Of a DNA stretch of 36,674 nucleotides, positions 1-7,947 are shown piece after piece. The first letter of the stretch is position 1, and every line of letters begins with the position of its first letter. Under the pieces are notes generated by a model, which saw only the letters and a list, made by a program, of their open reading frames with translations, had not been told where the DNA came from and ran no database searches. Origin of the DNA: Ruminococcus sp. (lineage in GTDB: Bacteria; Bacillota; Clostridia; Oscillospirales; Acutalibacteraceae); assembly GCA_004556705.1 (NCBI GenBank), contig SFGA01000015.1, positions 1-36,674 on the forward strand, given 5' to 3'. A program made the position numbers and the translations under genes.

Positions 1-170
1 AAACTGAGGGAGAGAAAGCAATAAATATCAAACTTTCGTTATCTCTCCCTCAGTCATTTTTCTTCGAAAAACGACAGCTCCCTCGTCAGAGGGAGCCTGA
101 AAATGCGGTTGAAATTCACAGTCTCTCCGAGTTACCTTTACACAAGGGAGGCTGAAATGCGGTTGTAGGT
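1..170. repeat. Repeat island A (dispersed intergenic repeat, partial)
   Basis: Non-coding stretch at the left edge made of palindromic modules. Positions 3-15 (ACTGAGGGAGAGA) and 42-54 form a perfect 13-bp inverted repeat. Positions 77-84 and 89-96 form an 8-bp hairpin with a GTCA loop. Positions 1-98 match 32273-32370 in the same orientation with 3 mismatches (positions 8, 16 and 64). A shorter internal direct repeat of the form GGGAG(C/G)CTGAAA(A)TGCGGTTG occurs at 91-111 and 146-165. The island lies just beyond the 3' end of argS and may continue outside the window. Confidence 0.85.
67..96 (-). terminator. Repeat-borne intrinsic terminator-like hairpin (island A)
   Basis: On the minus strand an 8-bp GCTCCCTC/GAGGGAGC stem (77-84 with 89-96) is followed by TGTCG and a run of five T (67-71). 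The orientation fits leftward transcription coming out of argS, behind the stem at 210-225. The same module recurs at 16458-16488 and 32339-32368. Confidence 0.5.
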
Positions 171-203
171 GCATTTTAATATCATATTAACCGATAAACA
201 AAC

Positions 204-226
204 AAAAAACGGCGCTTGAGCACCGC
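204..226 (-). terminator. argS operon intrinsic terminator
   Basis: Read on the minus strand, CGGTGC-TCAA-GCGCCG (210-225, one G.U pair) forms a 6-bp stem with a 4-nt loop followed by six T (204-209). It sits about 40 bp beyond the argS stop codon. Confidence 0.65.
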
Positions 227-267
227 TTTTAGTTATAAACCTTTAACTATAAATTATAATATTAAAA

Positions 268-2013
268 TCACATTCTGTCGGGAGTTTCAATGCTGAATGC
301 ATTAAGAATGTTGACCATAACGCTTCTTACGCACTCGCAAAGGCAAACTCTCGCCTGCATAAGCGCTTCGTCCTCAACACCGATTCTGCACGCATTGTAA
401 TACTTGTGAAAGAGCGTTGCAAGGGTAATTGCGTATCTCGTAATCCTTGCCGGATCATAGTTCTTCGCAGAAAGAACAATCTCGTCTGTGAGCGAAGCAA
501 GATGGCGGATAAGCTCCTTTTCCTCCGGCTCGGTAAGCTTTTCAAGCTCTTCTCTTGTACAAGGCCTCGGAGTAATTCCGTCCTCTTTAAGTTTACGGAG
601 AATACTGCAAATTCTTGCATTTGCGTACTGACAATAATATACGGGATTCTGCGACGATTCCTCAACAGCAAGGTCAAGGTCAAAGTCCATTGTTGAGCCC
701 GGCTCACGCATATTGAACAAAAATCTTACTGCGTCAACGGGGATTTCGTCAAGCAAATCGGTAAGTGTGATTGCCTTACCTGTCCTCTTTGACATCCTGA
801 CAACCTCGCCGTTTCTTGTAAGATTTACAAGCTGCATAAGAACAACATCAAGTCTGCTCTCGTCCAAGTCAAGTGCTCTCAAAACACCCTTCATTCTTGC
901 AACGTGTCCGTGGTGGTCAGCGCCCCAAACGTCAATAGCCTTGTCAAAGCCTCTTGTAACAAGCTTGTTTCTGTGATAAGCAATATCAGCGGCAAAATAT
1001 GTCGGGTTGCCGTTTTTACGGATAAGCACGTCGTCCTTCAACTCAAGCTTATCGATTTCCTCCTGAGTCTTGCCCTGTTCTTTGAGCATCTCTGTCTGAA
1101 CTTCGATATTCTTGTACCAAAGTGCGCCGTCCTTTTCATAGGTAAGGCCCTTATTTGTAAGGTAATCTATACAGTCCTTGACGTCGCCGCTTTTATGAAG
1201 CGTGCTCTCCATAAACCAAGTGTCGTAATTTATACGGTACTTCGCCATATTTTCACGCATTTTGTCAATGTTAAGCGGAAGAGCAAACTCAACAAGTGCC
1301 TTTCTTCTCTCCTCTTCGGACTTGTCAATAAATTCGTCGCCGTACTTCTCACGGAATTGCTTTGCCCTCTCGATTATATCTTCGCCGTGATAGCTGTCCT
1401 CGGGAAGCTCAACGGCATCCTCGCCCTTTATGAGCTGCTGATAACGAATATCAAGCGAAAGACCGAACTTTTCAATCTGATTTCCTGCGTCATTTACATA
1501 AAATTCTCTCTCAACCTCATAGCCTGCCATTTCAAGCACGCTCGCAAGACAATCGCCCAATGCGCCGCCTCTTGCGTTGCCCATGTGCATAGGACCTGTG
1601 GGGTTTGCCGATACAAATTCTACATTATATTTCTTACCTTTACCGTAATCGCTTCTGCCGTATTTTTCATTGAGCGACTTAATATCAAGCAAAATATCGG
1701 CATAAAAACCGCTGCAAAGTCTAAAATTTATAAAGCCTGCACCCGCAACCGAACATTCCGAAAAATATGTTCCCGTAAGGTCTATATACTCTGCGATTAT
1801 ATCGGCAATTTTCCTCGGTGCGTTGCGGAATACTCTTGCACCTACAAAAGCTACATTTGTCGAGTAATCTCCGTTTGCCCTGTCCTGAGGCACCTCTACG
1901 ATAAAATCGGGTAACGGCTCAGCCGGAAGCTTGCCGTCTGCAACAGCCCTGCCGACTGCCTCGAGTACAAGAGTTCTTAATTCGTCCTGTGTCTTTTTAA
2001 CCAATACAGACAT
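268..2013 (-). CDS. argS: Arginyl-tRNA synthetase
   Basis: Class I aminoacyl-tRNA synthetase that charges tRNA-Arg with arginine in the cytoplasm. The 581-residue protein is close to the usual length. It has the N-terminal arginyl-specific additional domain (about 1-95), the HIGH-type motif as HMGN at residues 143-146 inside the family context FVSANPTGPMHMGNARGG, the KMSKS-type motif as MSKRTG at 407-412, and a C-terminal anticodon-binding DALR domain. The ATG is preceded by AAGGAG about 8 nt upstream. It is the last gene of a ddl-DUF1934-argS operon, 23 bp after the DUF1934 gene. I see no T-box leader in front of it. Confidence 0.97.
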   Translation of the reverse strand: MSVLVKKTQDELRTLVLEAVGRAVADGKLPAEPLPDFIVEVPQDRANGDYSTNVAFVGARVFRNAPRKIADIIAEYIDLTGTYFSECSVAGAGFINFRLCSGFYADILLDIKSLNEKYGRSDYGKGKKYNVEFVSANPTGPMHMGNARGGALGDCLASVLEMAGYEVEREFYVNDAGNQIEKFGLSLDIRYQQLIKGEDAVELPEDSYHGEDIIERAKQFREKYGDEFIDKSEEERRKALVEFALPLNIDKMRENMAKYRINYDTWFMESTLHKSGDVKDCIDYLTNKGLTYEKDGALWYKNIEVQTEMLKEQGKTQEEIDKLELKDDVLIRKNGNPTYFAADIAYHRNKLVTRGFDKAIDVWGADHHGHVARMKGVLRALDLDESRLDVVLMQLVNLTRNGEVVRMSKRTGKAITLTDLLDEIPVDAVRFLFNMREPGSTMDFDLDLAVEESSQNPVYYCQYANARICSILRKLKEDGITPRPCTREELEKLTEPEEKELIRHLASLTDEIVLSAKNYDPARITRYAITLATLFHKYYNACRIGVEDEALMQARVCLCECVRSVMVNILNAFSIETPDRM

Positions 2014-2036
2014 CTGTTTTCTCCTTATTTTCTATA

Positions 2037-2459
2037 TTATTCCTTAGGGTTCAATTTAATTTCAAGCTTATTTTTCGCCAAAAAGCCCATATTGAAATCA
2101 AGGTCATATTCAAGCAAAATCTTGCCCGAGCCGTCCTCAATATCAATAACGACATCATTTGTATTGACTCCGACACTCAACGCACCTACGGGAGTAACGT
2201 ATTCCCCGTTGTGTCGAACGCCCTTTTCAAAAATCATCTCGGTTGCGACCGAGCCGTCTTTTTTCATTGAAACGGTGTCGCCGTCAATGACAATTTCGGT
2301 ATGTACCTTTTCTTTATCGTCAAGATATTCCCAAAATTCAAGCTTCAAGCCGCCGTCGGTTTCGCTCAAATCGCCCGTTACATCAATTTCCGTAACGTCA
2401 TGCTCGCCGTCGATTACCTGCTCGCCTTTTATGAGAATAACCGCATTGTTTTTAGCCAT
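2037..2459 (-). CDS. DUF1934 (YwiB-like) calycin-type protein
   Basis: Small cytoplasmic protein of 140 residues, rich in alternating beta-strand patterns (for example KLEFWEYLDD and ILLEYDLDFNMG), matching what I know of the DUF1934/YwiB family, predicted to form a lipocalin-like beta barrel. Molecular function is unknown. The ATG at 2459 is chosen because GAGGAGAG lies just upstream; this places the start inside the last codons of ddl (8-bp overlap), implying translational coupling. An upstream in-frame start would lengthen it by 8 residues. Its place directly before argS matches the ywiB-argS neighbourhood of Bacillus, which supports the family call but does not give a function. Confidence 0.85.
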   Translation of the reverse strand: MAKNNAVILIKGEQVIDGEHDVTEIDVTGDLSETDGGLKLEFWEYLDDKEKVHTEIVIDGDTVSMKKDGSVATEMIFEKGVRHNGEYVTPVGALSVGVNTNDVVIDIEDGSGKILLEYDLDFNMGFLAKNKLEIKLNPKE

Positions 2460-3519
2460 ACATTCTCTCCTCTGCAAGAGCAAACAGCCTGTCGATAAGC
2501 TCCGAATAACCTATACCGCTGTGCTCGCAAAGCTTCGGATACATACTTATCGGCGTAAAGCCGGGGATTGTGTTTATCTCGTTGAAAACTACCCTGTTAT
2601 CTTTTTTGGTAACGAAAAAGTCAACTCTTGAAAGTCCCGAACAACCGAGCACCGTATATGCTCTGACAGCGGCACGGCGAACCTCCTCGATTGTCTCTTC
2701 GGAAATATGCGCCGGTATGTAAAGCTCGCTGTTGTCGTTTTCGTACTTCGCCTCGTAATCATAAAAATCGTTTGCAGGCTTAATTTGACCTACCGACATT
2801 GCCTTAGCGTCGAAGTTTCCGAGAACGGCGCACTCAACCTCAAAGCCGTCGATAAACTCCTCCAAGACAACCTTTCTGTCCTCTTTGAATGCCACTTCCA
2901 TAGCCTTTTCAAGCGAAGCTCTGTCAACCGCCTTTGACACGCCGACCGAAGAGCCTGCATTTGCCGGCTTTACAAAAATCGGATAACCGAGATAATCCTC
3001 AGCCTTTTTCAAAAATCCGTCTTTAATATCGTTATATTCTTCCTTAATGCAAGAGAGCCACTTTGCCTGACAAATTTCGGCGGAATCTGCAAGCGTGTTT
3101 GTGATTGCCTTATCCATACAGCAAGCCGACGAACAATAATCGCAGCCGACATACGGAATTCCCGCAAGCTCAAAAAGTCCCTGTATAGTGCCGTCCTCGC
3201 CGTTCTTACCGTGAAGCACGGGAAATGCGACATCGATTTTAATTTTTTCAATCTTATCGTCTCTGAAAACTATAAGGCTCTTATCCTTTCTGTCGGGCGA
3301 CAAAACAGCCTTTGTGCATTTTCCGCTTTCAAGCCACTTGTCCTCGGGCAAAAGGGAAACATCGCCCTCATAGAGATACCATTCTCCGTCCCTTGTAATT
3401 CCGACGGTAACGACCTCATATTTATCGGTTGGGATATGTGAGATAACGTATGAAGCGGAAACGCAGGAAACAAAATGCTCGCTCGACGCACCGCCGAAAA
3501 TAATAAGTGCTTTTTTCAC
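2452..3519 (-). CDS. ddl: D-alanine--D-alanine ligase family protein
   Basis: ATP-grasp ligase that joins two D-alanines for peptidoglycan precursor synthesis in the cytoplasm. The 355-residue protein shows the N-terminal substrate motif GGASSEHFVSCVSA, the ATP-grasp core with VKPANAGSSVGVSK, the substrate-specificity region YDYEAKY, and the C-terminal metal and nucleotide motif RVDFFV...FNEINTIPGFTPISMYP. The EAKY tyrosine fits D-Ala-D-Ala (or D-Ala-D-Ser) ligases, not D-lactate ligases, which carry a histidine in that region; D-Ser specificity cannot be ruled out by eye. The start codon is GTG (3517-3519), with GGGGTGAT upstream. First gene of the leftward operon with the DUF1934 gene and argS. 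Confidence 0.93.
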   Translation of the reverse strand: MKKALIIFGGASSEHFVSCVSASYVISHIPTDKYEVVTVGITRDGEWYLYEGDVSLLPEDKWLESGKCTKAVLSPDRKDKSLIVFRDDKIEKIKIDVAFPVLHGKNGEDGTIQGLFELAGIPYVGCDYCSSACCMDKAITNTLADSAEICQAKWLSCIKEEYNDIKDGFLKKAEDYLGYPIFVKPANAGSSVGVSKAVDRASLEKAMEVAFKEDRKVVLEEFIDGFEVECAVLGNFDAKAMSVGQIKPANDFYDYEAKYENDNSELYIPAHISEETIEEVRRAAVRAYTVLGCSGLSRVDFFVTKKDNRVVFNEINTIPGFTPISMYPKLCEHSGIGYSELIDRLFALAEERMYG

Positions 3520-3605
3520 TTAAATCACCCCATAAAATTCATACATACAGATATATATAATACCATATTAACGATTTATTATCAATTATTTAATAAAAAA
3601 TTTTA

Positions 3606-3634
3606 ATGACAAATCGCTTTTTATATGTTACAAT
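3606..3634 (+). promoter_or_regulatory. Sigma-A type promoter for the 3671 gene
   Basis: ATGACA (3606-3611) and TACAAT (3629-3634) are separated by exactly 17 nt, a near-consensus vegetative promoter. The ribosome binding site AAGGTGG follows at 3655-3661, before the ATG at 3671. The upstream 3520-3605 is AT-rich and should also hold the divergent ddl promoter, which I cannot place with confidence. Confidence 0.65.
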
Positions 3635-3670
3635 ATCGTTTGTATAAAAAAATTAAGGTGGTTTCAGTAT

Positions 3671-4588
3671 ATGATGGAATTGAATGAAGCCCTCAATGCC
3701 GTACTTGCAGGCATTGATTCTTCTGTAAAGGCAAACGGCTTTACCGCTGTTGAGGCGAAAGAAAAAACCGACGAGCTTCCCGTTATTCACGACGGCGAGC
3801 ACAGCTATATCGACTTTGTAGGCGAAAAAGGTAAAATCCGCTTCGAAATCTTCGGAAATCAGGCTTTGCTCTTCTATACCGACGTTAAATCGGATGAAGC
3901 TACGGACGAGGATTTGGTTAAGGCTTCGGTCAACTATTTCAATCTTGAGGAATTTGACCAGAAGGATATTAAATCTCTTTGCAATGAGCTTAACGAGACT
4001 ATAAATGCAAAGTTCGGCACGGCAAACGCTGCTGCCTCCAAGTCAAAGAAGATGCCGACTCCCGTTTCAAAGACGGCTGCCAAAAACGGCTCTCAGGCTT
4101 ATGACGGCAACACCCTTGCCAACAGACTTTCCGCAATTTATCCCGAGCTTAAGGAGCCGTACAGAGCAAACTTTGAAAAGTATGATGAGTTCCTTCCCGA
4201 AGAGTTTTTCGTAGACTATGGTGCAAAGCCCGTTATCAACACAATCAGATCGGGTAACGCTTCGGAAATCAAGCGCCTTTTCAAAATTCTCAACGACATT
4301 TACGAAAACGGCAGTTCGGACGTTCAGGGGCTTATCGCCGTTACCATTCTCGGCGAAATGAACAACGACCCCGTGCTCTGCGAAAGAGCAGCCGAATATA
4401 TGTGTGAGGATATGAAGGAGCCTGTGCTTCTCGTCAACAAATTCCTTGCAACCTCAAGAGGAAAGAAAGCTAAAGAAAAGCTTAAAAATCCCCCTGCATA
4501 CAAGCCGAAAAAGGAAAAGAAGCCGGGTATGTTCGCTCAGATGATGAACGAAGGTATGGCTCAAAACGGCGGAATGCCTCCGATGTAA
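3671..4588 (+). CDS. Hypothetical protein, 305 residues, two-domain layout
   Basis: I do not recognise the family with certainty. The protein appears cytoplasmic: there is no signal peptide or membrane segment. Residues about 1-115 form an acidic alpha/beta-looking domain (IDFVGEKGKIRFEIFGNQALLFYTDV). Residues about 116-140 are a Ser/Lys/Ala-rich linker. Residues about 145-265 look all-helical, with LANRLSAIYPELKEPY, FLPEEFFVDYG and a helical-repeat-like IKRLFKILNDIYENGSSDVQ. The tail is basic and then Met/Gly-rich (KKEKKPGMFAQMMNEGMAQNGGMPPM). Two ATG codons in a row open the gene behind AAGGTGG. It is monocistronic, with its own promoter and a strong terminator, between the ddl operon and the ABC transporter. 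Confidence 0.85.
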   Translation: MMELNEALNAVLAGIDSSVKANGFTAVEAKEKTDELPVIHDGEHSYIDFVGEKGKIRFEIFGNQALLFYTDVKSDEATDEDLVKASVNYFNLEEFDQKDIKSLCNELNETINAKFGTANAAASKSKKMPTPVSKTAAKNGSQAYDGNTLANRLSAIYPELKEPYRANFEKYDEFLPEEFFVDYGAKPVINTIRSGNASEIKRLFKILNDIYENGSSDVQGLIAVTILGEMNNDPVLCERAAEYMCEDMKEPVLLVNKFLATSRGKKAKEKLKNPPAYKPKKEKKPGMFAQMMNEGMAQNGGMPPM

Positions 4589-4614
4589 TCGGTTAAAAAT
4601 AACAAGGTTAACCC

Positions 4615-4644
4615 CCGAGTATTGGCTGATACTCGGAGGTTTTT
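4615..4644 (+). terminator. Intrinsic terminator of the 3671 gene
   Basis: Perfect 8-bp stem CCGAGTAT (4615-4622) with ATACTCGG (4629-4636), a 6-nt loop, then GAGG and five T (4640-4644). Confidence 0.85.
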
Positions 4645-4649
4645 ATGAC

Positions 4650-4678
4650 AAAAGGGAACTGATTTTCAGTTCCCTTTT
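4650..4678. terminator. Bidirectional intrinsic terminator
   Basis: Perfect 12-bp stem AAAAGGGAACTG (4650-4661) with CAGTTCCCTTTT (4667-4678) and a 5-nt loop; A and T tracts lie on both sides. It would stop the leftward ABC permease transcript, which ends at 4698, and back up the rightward terminator at 4615. Confidence 0.85.
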
Positions 4679-4697
4679 GCTGTGTGAAAAATCTATA

Positions 4698-7193
4698 TCA
4701 GCCGACATCCGTCTTTAGAGTGTCGATGATATTGTCGTCATTTATCCTGTCTATCGAATAGAACAGTGCGCTTTCGATAATCAGGAATACCGCAGCCGAA
4801 GCTATAAGGTACGGCGAAATATTAAGCTGAAAGCCGAAATCAAAGCTGTTTGCAAGCACCTTGTACATTAAGAAATGTATCAAAACGCTTACGGGCAATG
4901 AAAACGCAAGCGACCTTGCACCGTAGCTGAACGATTCGAGGTAAATCATTCTCTTAAACGCTTTCGGCGTCATTCCGACAGAACGAAGCATTGCAAATTC
5001 CCTACGCCTTTCGTTCATTGAGTTCGATATTGTGTTTATGATGTTCATAATCGAAATCAGCGTGATAAGTGTGATAAAGCCGTAAACGAATACCTTTGTT
5101 ATCAGAAGAATATTGTTTATCGCATTCATTGAAGAGCCGGATTGTGAAACACTGAGATACTCAGCATCAGTCTTGTAAAGCTCTTCGCTTATTTGATCTA
5201 TAACGCTCTGAATTTCCTGCTTATCTTTTACGAATATATACGCAGTTGACGGCGAGTAGTCCTTGAGCGATTCGGGTATAGCTTCATCGCACATTATAAT
5301 CACAGGATTTGCCGAATGTCTGAAGTTGAAGGTTTCCTCCGACCACAAGGTCGTTGTTTGAATACCTATTTCAATCGGTGCATCAACATATACATTATTG
5401 CCCTGCTCGTCTTTATCTTTGTTTATTTGAACATTTATTTTCTTGCCCGAAATATCGTTTAAGGGATTTTCGGAATAGGTCTTTGAGTCCTTTTTGCCGT
5501 AGGTTGTATTTACGAGAATTGCACGGGGATTGTCCTTGTCGTGATATTTTTCCGTGCTTTCCGAAAGCTCACGAAGATAGCTGTCAAACGCATTGCGGTC
5601 AAGATAAACAACGGTACAATTCAAGCCGTCATCCATTGTGTGAGCCGTAGAATAATCCTTAAAATACGAAGCGTCGATTTTGCCGAACTCAAAGGTCATA
5701 ATGTAGCTTTTCTCTACCCCTGCCGTGTTTTTCACTGCGTCTGAAAGCTCTTTTGCGTGTCCGCAATCGGTGCTTATCATACTGTCGGCGGTTTTGTTAA
5801 AGCTTGCTTCCATTACATCCGTGAACATTGAGCTGAAATTCATAACGGTAAGGAAAACAACAACGCTCAAGAACAGAGAGAAGACAATGTTGCGTGAACG
5901 TCTGCCGTTTCGCTTATAATTCTTTGCGGCGAGCGTACCCTCATAGCCAAATATTTTACCGACAAGCCTTGAGGTACGAAGCTTTTTCGGATTTTTAATC
6001 TTAACTGCTTCGTTTTGACGAATTGCCTCGATAGCGGTCGTCTTTGATGCTTTTCTTGCAGGAATGTATGAGGAAATGAATATCGTCAAGGCACTTGCCA
6101 AAATTGTGCCGAGAATTACAATCAAATTCACATACACCTTGAGCGTGCCGTCATATTCAACCGCCAGTGTTGCCATAAATGCCTTTCTGATACACGCAAA
6201 GGTGATTGCTATACCGCCGACGCCCGACAAAATTCCCACGGGTATACCGATAGCGCCGAGTATAAAGCCCTCGAAATATACGGACATTCTCTTTTGCTTT
6301 TTGGTCGCACCTACCGACGAGAGCATACCGAGGTATTTTGCCCTCTCCTGATACGATACCGCAAAGCTGTCATATATCATAAATATCGAAACAACCGCAA
6401 TTATCAAGAGCAATATTCCCGCAAAGCCCACAAGTGAGCCTAAAATTGTGTTGTCCTTCACAATTCCCGAAAAAGTGAAAAGCTCCGTATTGTAGGAATA
6501 ACCCTCAATATCCTTTCCGAGAGCATTTGCGGTTGCCTGCATTTTATCCCAAATCGAGTTATCGAGCTTGTCATAACGCACATAGACATTAGCAATATTA
6601 ACCTGCTTTAGCACTTCGTCATCACAGCCGACAAATAAATTGACATTATCGGTTCCCGATACCTTGCTTTGAGTGTAACCGACCACAAGAAAATCTCTTG
6701 TTACAATTTCTCCGTTTTTCTTTTGAATATCAAGCGTTACGGTATTGCCTACGGCGTAATTTTCGTCTTTTTCGGCAAAGTCCTTTACAACAAGAATTTC
6801 ATTGCTGTTTTTCGGGTATCTGCCGACGGAAACGGTAACATTTCTCATATCAAACCAATTTCCGTCAACTATAAACACGCTTTCGGGCGTCTGTATTTTG
6901 TCGTTTCCTTTCGGTGCGGTACTGCCGTAAAATGCCGAAAGGGATATTTCTTCTATATTTTTATCGTTTTTATAAATACTCCTATTGTCGACAAAATTCG
7001 CCTCCTGAAATTTTGCATGCCAATTTCCGTCAACCGCAAGCGTTGTATTTTGAAAGAATTTTACAAATGAAATTGCACTTGTAAACACCGCCGTTACCAT
7101 AGCTACTGAAACGATAATCGCAAGCACGGTCAAAACGCTGCGTTTTTTGTGCGATTTAAGGTGTCTTAGAGTGAGAGTGTTAACAATATTCAC
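4698..7193 (-). CDS. ABC transporter permease, duplicated FtsX domains
   Basis: Membrane subunit of an ABC exporter or mechanotransmission complex; it partners the ATPase encoded immediately upstream. The 831-residue protein has two MacB/FtsX units. The first has TM1 about 19-42, a large extracellular domain about 43-245, then TM segments about 250-275, 308-333 and 353-376. After a basic cytosolic linker (about 377-432) a second unit starts with TM5 about 436-455, an extracellular domain to about 705, and three more TM segments. Coupling-type helices are visible as YLGMLSSVGATKKQ and EFAMLRSVGMTPKAFKR. This gives 8 TM segments, not the 10 of BceB-type permeases. The GTG start directly abuts the ATPase stop codon and uses a GAGGTGAG ribosome site. 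The substrate is unknown; neighbours suggest antimicrobial peptides or envelope stress. Confidence 0.9.
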   Translation of the reverse strand: MNIVNTLTLRHLKSHKKRSVLTVLAIIVSVAMVTAVFTSAISFVKFFQNTTLAVDGNWHAKFQEANFVDNRSIYKNDKNIEEISLSAFYGSTAPKGNDKIQTPESVFIVDGNWFDMRNVTVSVGRYPKNSNEILVVKDFAEKDENYAVGNTVTLDIQKKNGEIVTRDFLVVGYTQSKVSGTDNVNLFVGCDDEVLKQVNIANVYVRYDKLDNSIWDKMQATANALGKDIEGYSYNTELFTFSGIVKDNTILGSLVGFAGILLLIIAVVSIFMIYDSFAVSYQERAKYLGMLSSVGATKKQKRMSVYFEGFILGAIGIPVGILSGVGGIAITFACIRKAFMATLAVEYDGTLKVYVNLIVILGTILASALTIFISSYIPARKASKTTAIEAIRQNEAVKIKNPKKLRTSRLVGKIFGYEGTLAAKNYKRNGRRSRNIVFSLFLSVVVFLTVMNFSSMFTDVMEASFNKTADSMISTDCGHAKELSDAVKNTAGVEKSYIMTFEFGKIDASYFKDYSTAHTMDDGLNCTVVYLDRNAFDSYLRELSESTEKYHDKDNPRAILVNTTYGKKDSKTYSENPLNDISGKKINVQINKDKDEQGNNVYVDAPIEIGIQTTTLWSEETFNFRHSANPVIIMCDEAIPESLKDYSPSTAYIFVKDKQEIQSVIDQISEELYKTDAEYLSVSQSGSSMNAINNILLITKVFVYGFITLITLISIMNIINTISNSMNERRREFAMLRSVGMTPKAFKRMIYLESFSYGARSLAFSLPVSVLIHFLMYKVLANSFDFGFQLNISPYLIASAAVFLIIESALFYSIDRINDDNIIDTLKTDVG

Positions 7194-7871
7194 TTATCTC
7201 ACCTCATCTCTCAAAATCTTTCCGTCGTTTATTTCAATTACTCTGTCGGCGGAAAGGGCAATTCGCTCGTCGTGAGTGATGATAATTACCGTCTGCTTGT
7301 TTTCCTTATTAAACTGTCTTAAAAGCTTGATTATCTCCTTGCTGTTTTCGCTGTCAAGGTTGCCCGTCGGCTCATCCGCAAGCAAAAGTGCCGGAGAGTT
7401 CAAAAGTGCTCTGCCGATCGACACCCTCTGCTGTTGACCGCCCGAAAGCTCATTCGGAAGATGCTTTAATCTGTTTTCAAGTCCCAACTTTTCAACAAGC
7501 ATTTCTATCTGCTTTTGGTCGGGCTTTCTGCCGTCAAGTAAAAGCGGAAGCGTCAGATTTTCCTCAACCGTCAAAATCGGAATAAGGTTATAAAACTGAT
7601 AGATAAGACCTATCTGCCTGCGACGGAAAATCGCAAGAGCCGTTTCGTCAAGGTCGCTGATTTTTGTTCCGTTTATAATTACCTCGCCGCTTGTCGGGAC
7701 ATCAACTCCGCCGAGAATATGCAAAAGCGTTGACTTGCCCGAGCCAGACGGTCCTACAATAGCGATAAACTCGCCCTGCTCCACGCTGAAGGAAACATTG
7801 TCGAGAGCCTTGACAAGAGTATCGCCCTCGCCGTATGTTTTGCACAAATTTTTAGTTTCAAGAATTTTCAT
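7194..7871 (-). CDS. ABC transporter ATP-binding protein (MacB/LolD/FtsE type)
   Basis: Energises the FtsX-type permease encoded next. The 225-residue protein carries Walker A GPSGSGKS (about 40-47), a Q-loop in LIYQFYNLIPILTVEENLTLP, the ABC signature LSGGQQQRVSIGRALL, Walker B LLLADEPTGNLDS and the switch histidine in VIIITHD. ADEPTGNLDS and the Q-loop style are typical of the MacB/LolD/FtsE group. AGGAG lies upstream of the ATG. A 76-bp gap separates it from the kinase gene and holds three phased TTACA repeats and a possible -10 element, so the transporter pair may have its own regulated promoter as well as read-through from the two-component genes. Confidence 0.95.
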   Translation of the reverse strand: MKILETKNLCKTYGEGDTLVKALDNVSFSVEQGEFIAIVGPSGSGKSTLLHILGGVDVPTSGEVIINGTKISDLDETALAIFRRRQIGLIYQFYNLIPILTVEENLTLPLLLDGRKPDQKQIEMLVEKLGLENRLKHLPNELSGGQQQRVSIGRALLNSPALLLADEPTGNLDSENSKEIIKLLRQFNKENKQTVIIITHDERIALSADRVIEINDGKILRDEVR

Positions 7872-7900
7872 AGCACATCTGCTCCTTTCAACGCCTATAT

Positions 7901-7941
7901 TATCCCCTCAACCTTACAATAAGGTTACAAAAACGGTTACA
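7901..7941 (-). promoter_or_regulatory. Phased TTACA repeats: probable response-regulator operator and promoter of the ABC genes
   Basis: In the 76-bp gap before the ABC ATPase, TTACA occurs at 7914, 7925 and 7937 (plus strand; TGTAA on the coding strand), spaced 11 and 12 bp, one helical turn apart, as expected for tandem OmpR/PhoB-type binding. On the coding strand they precede GGGGATAATATAGG, which contains a possible -10 element but no good -35, fitting an activator-dependent promoter. The 12-mer TTACAGTTTTGT at 7937 is repeated at 9655 upstream of the response regulator gene. Binding is inferred. Confidence 0.55.
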
Positions 7942-7947
7942 GTTTTG

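Noticed and set aside
904..1914. 336-codon open frame on the plus strand opposite argS
   Set aside because: It is antisense to a clear argS coding region, its product is Cys/Val/Ile-rich without a recognisable fold, and it has no ribosome binding site. It is a shadow of argS codon usage.
2452..3519. Vancomycin-resistance-type ligase (van cluster)
   Set aside because: There is no vanH, vanX or vanT partner; the ligase sits in a housekeeping operon with argS, and the two-component genes are in a separate unit beside an ABC transporter.
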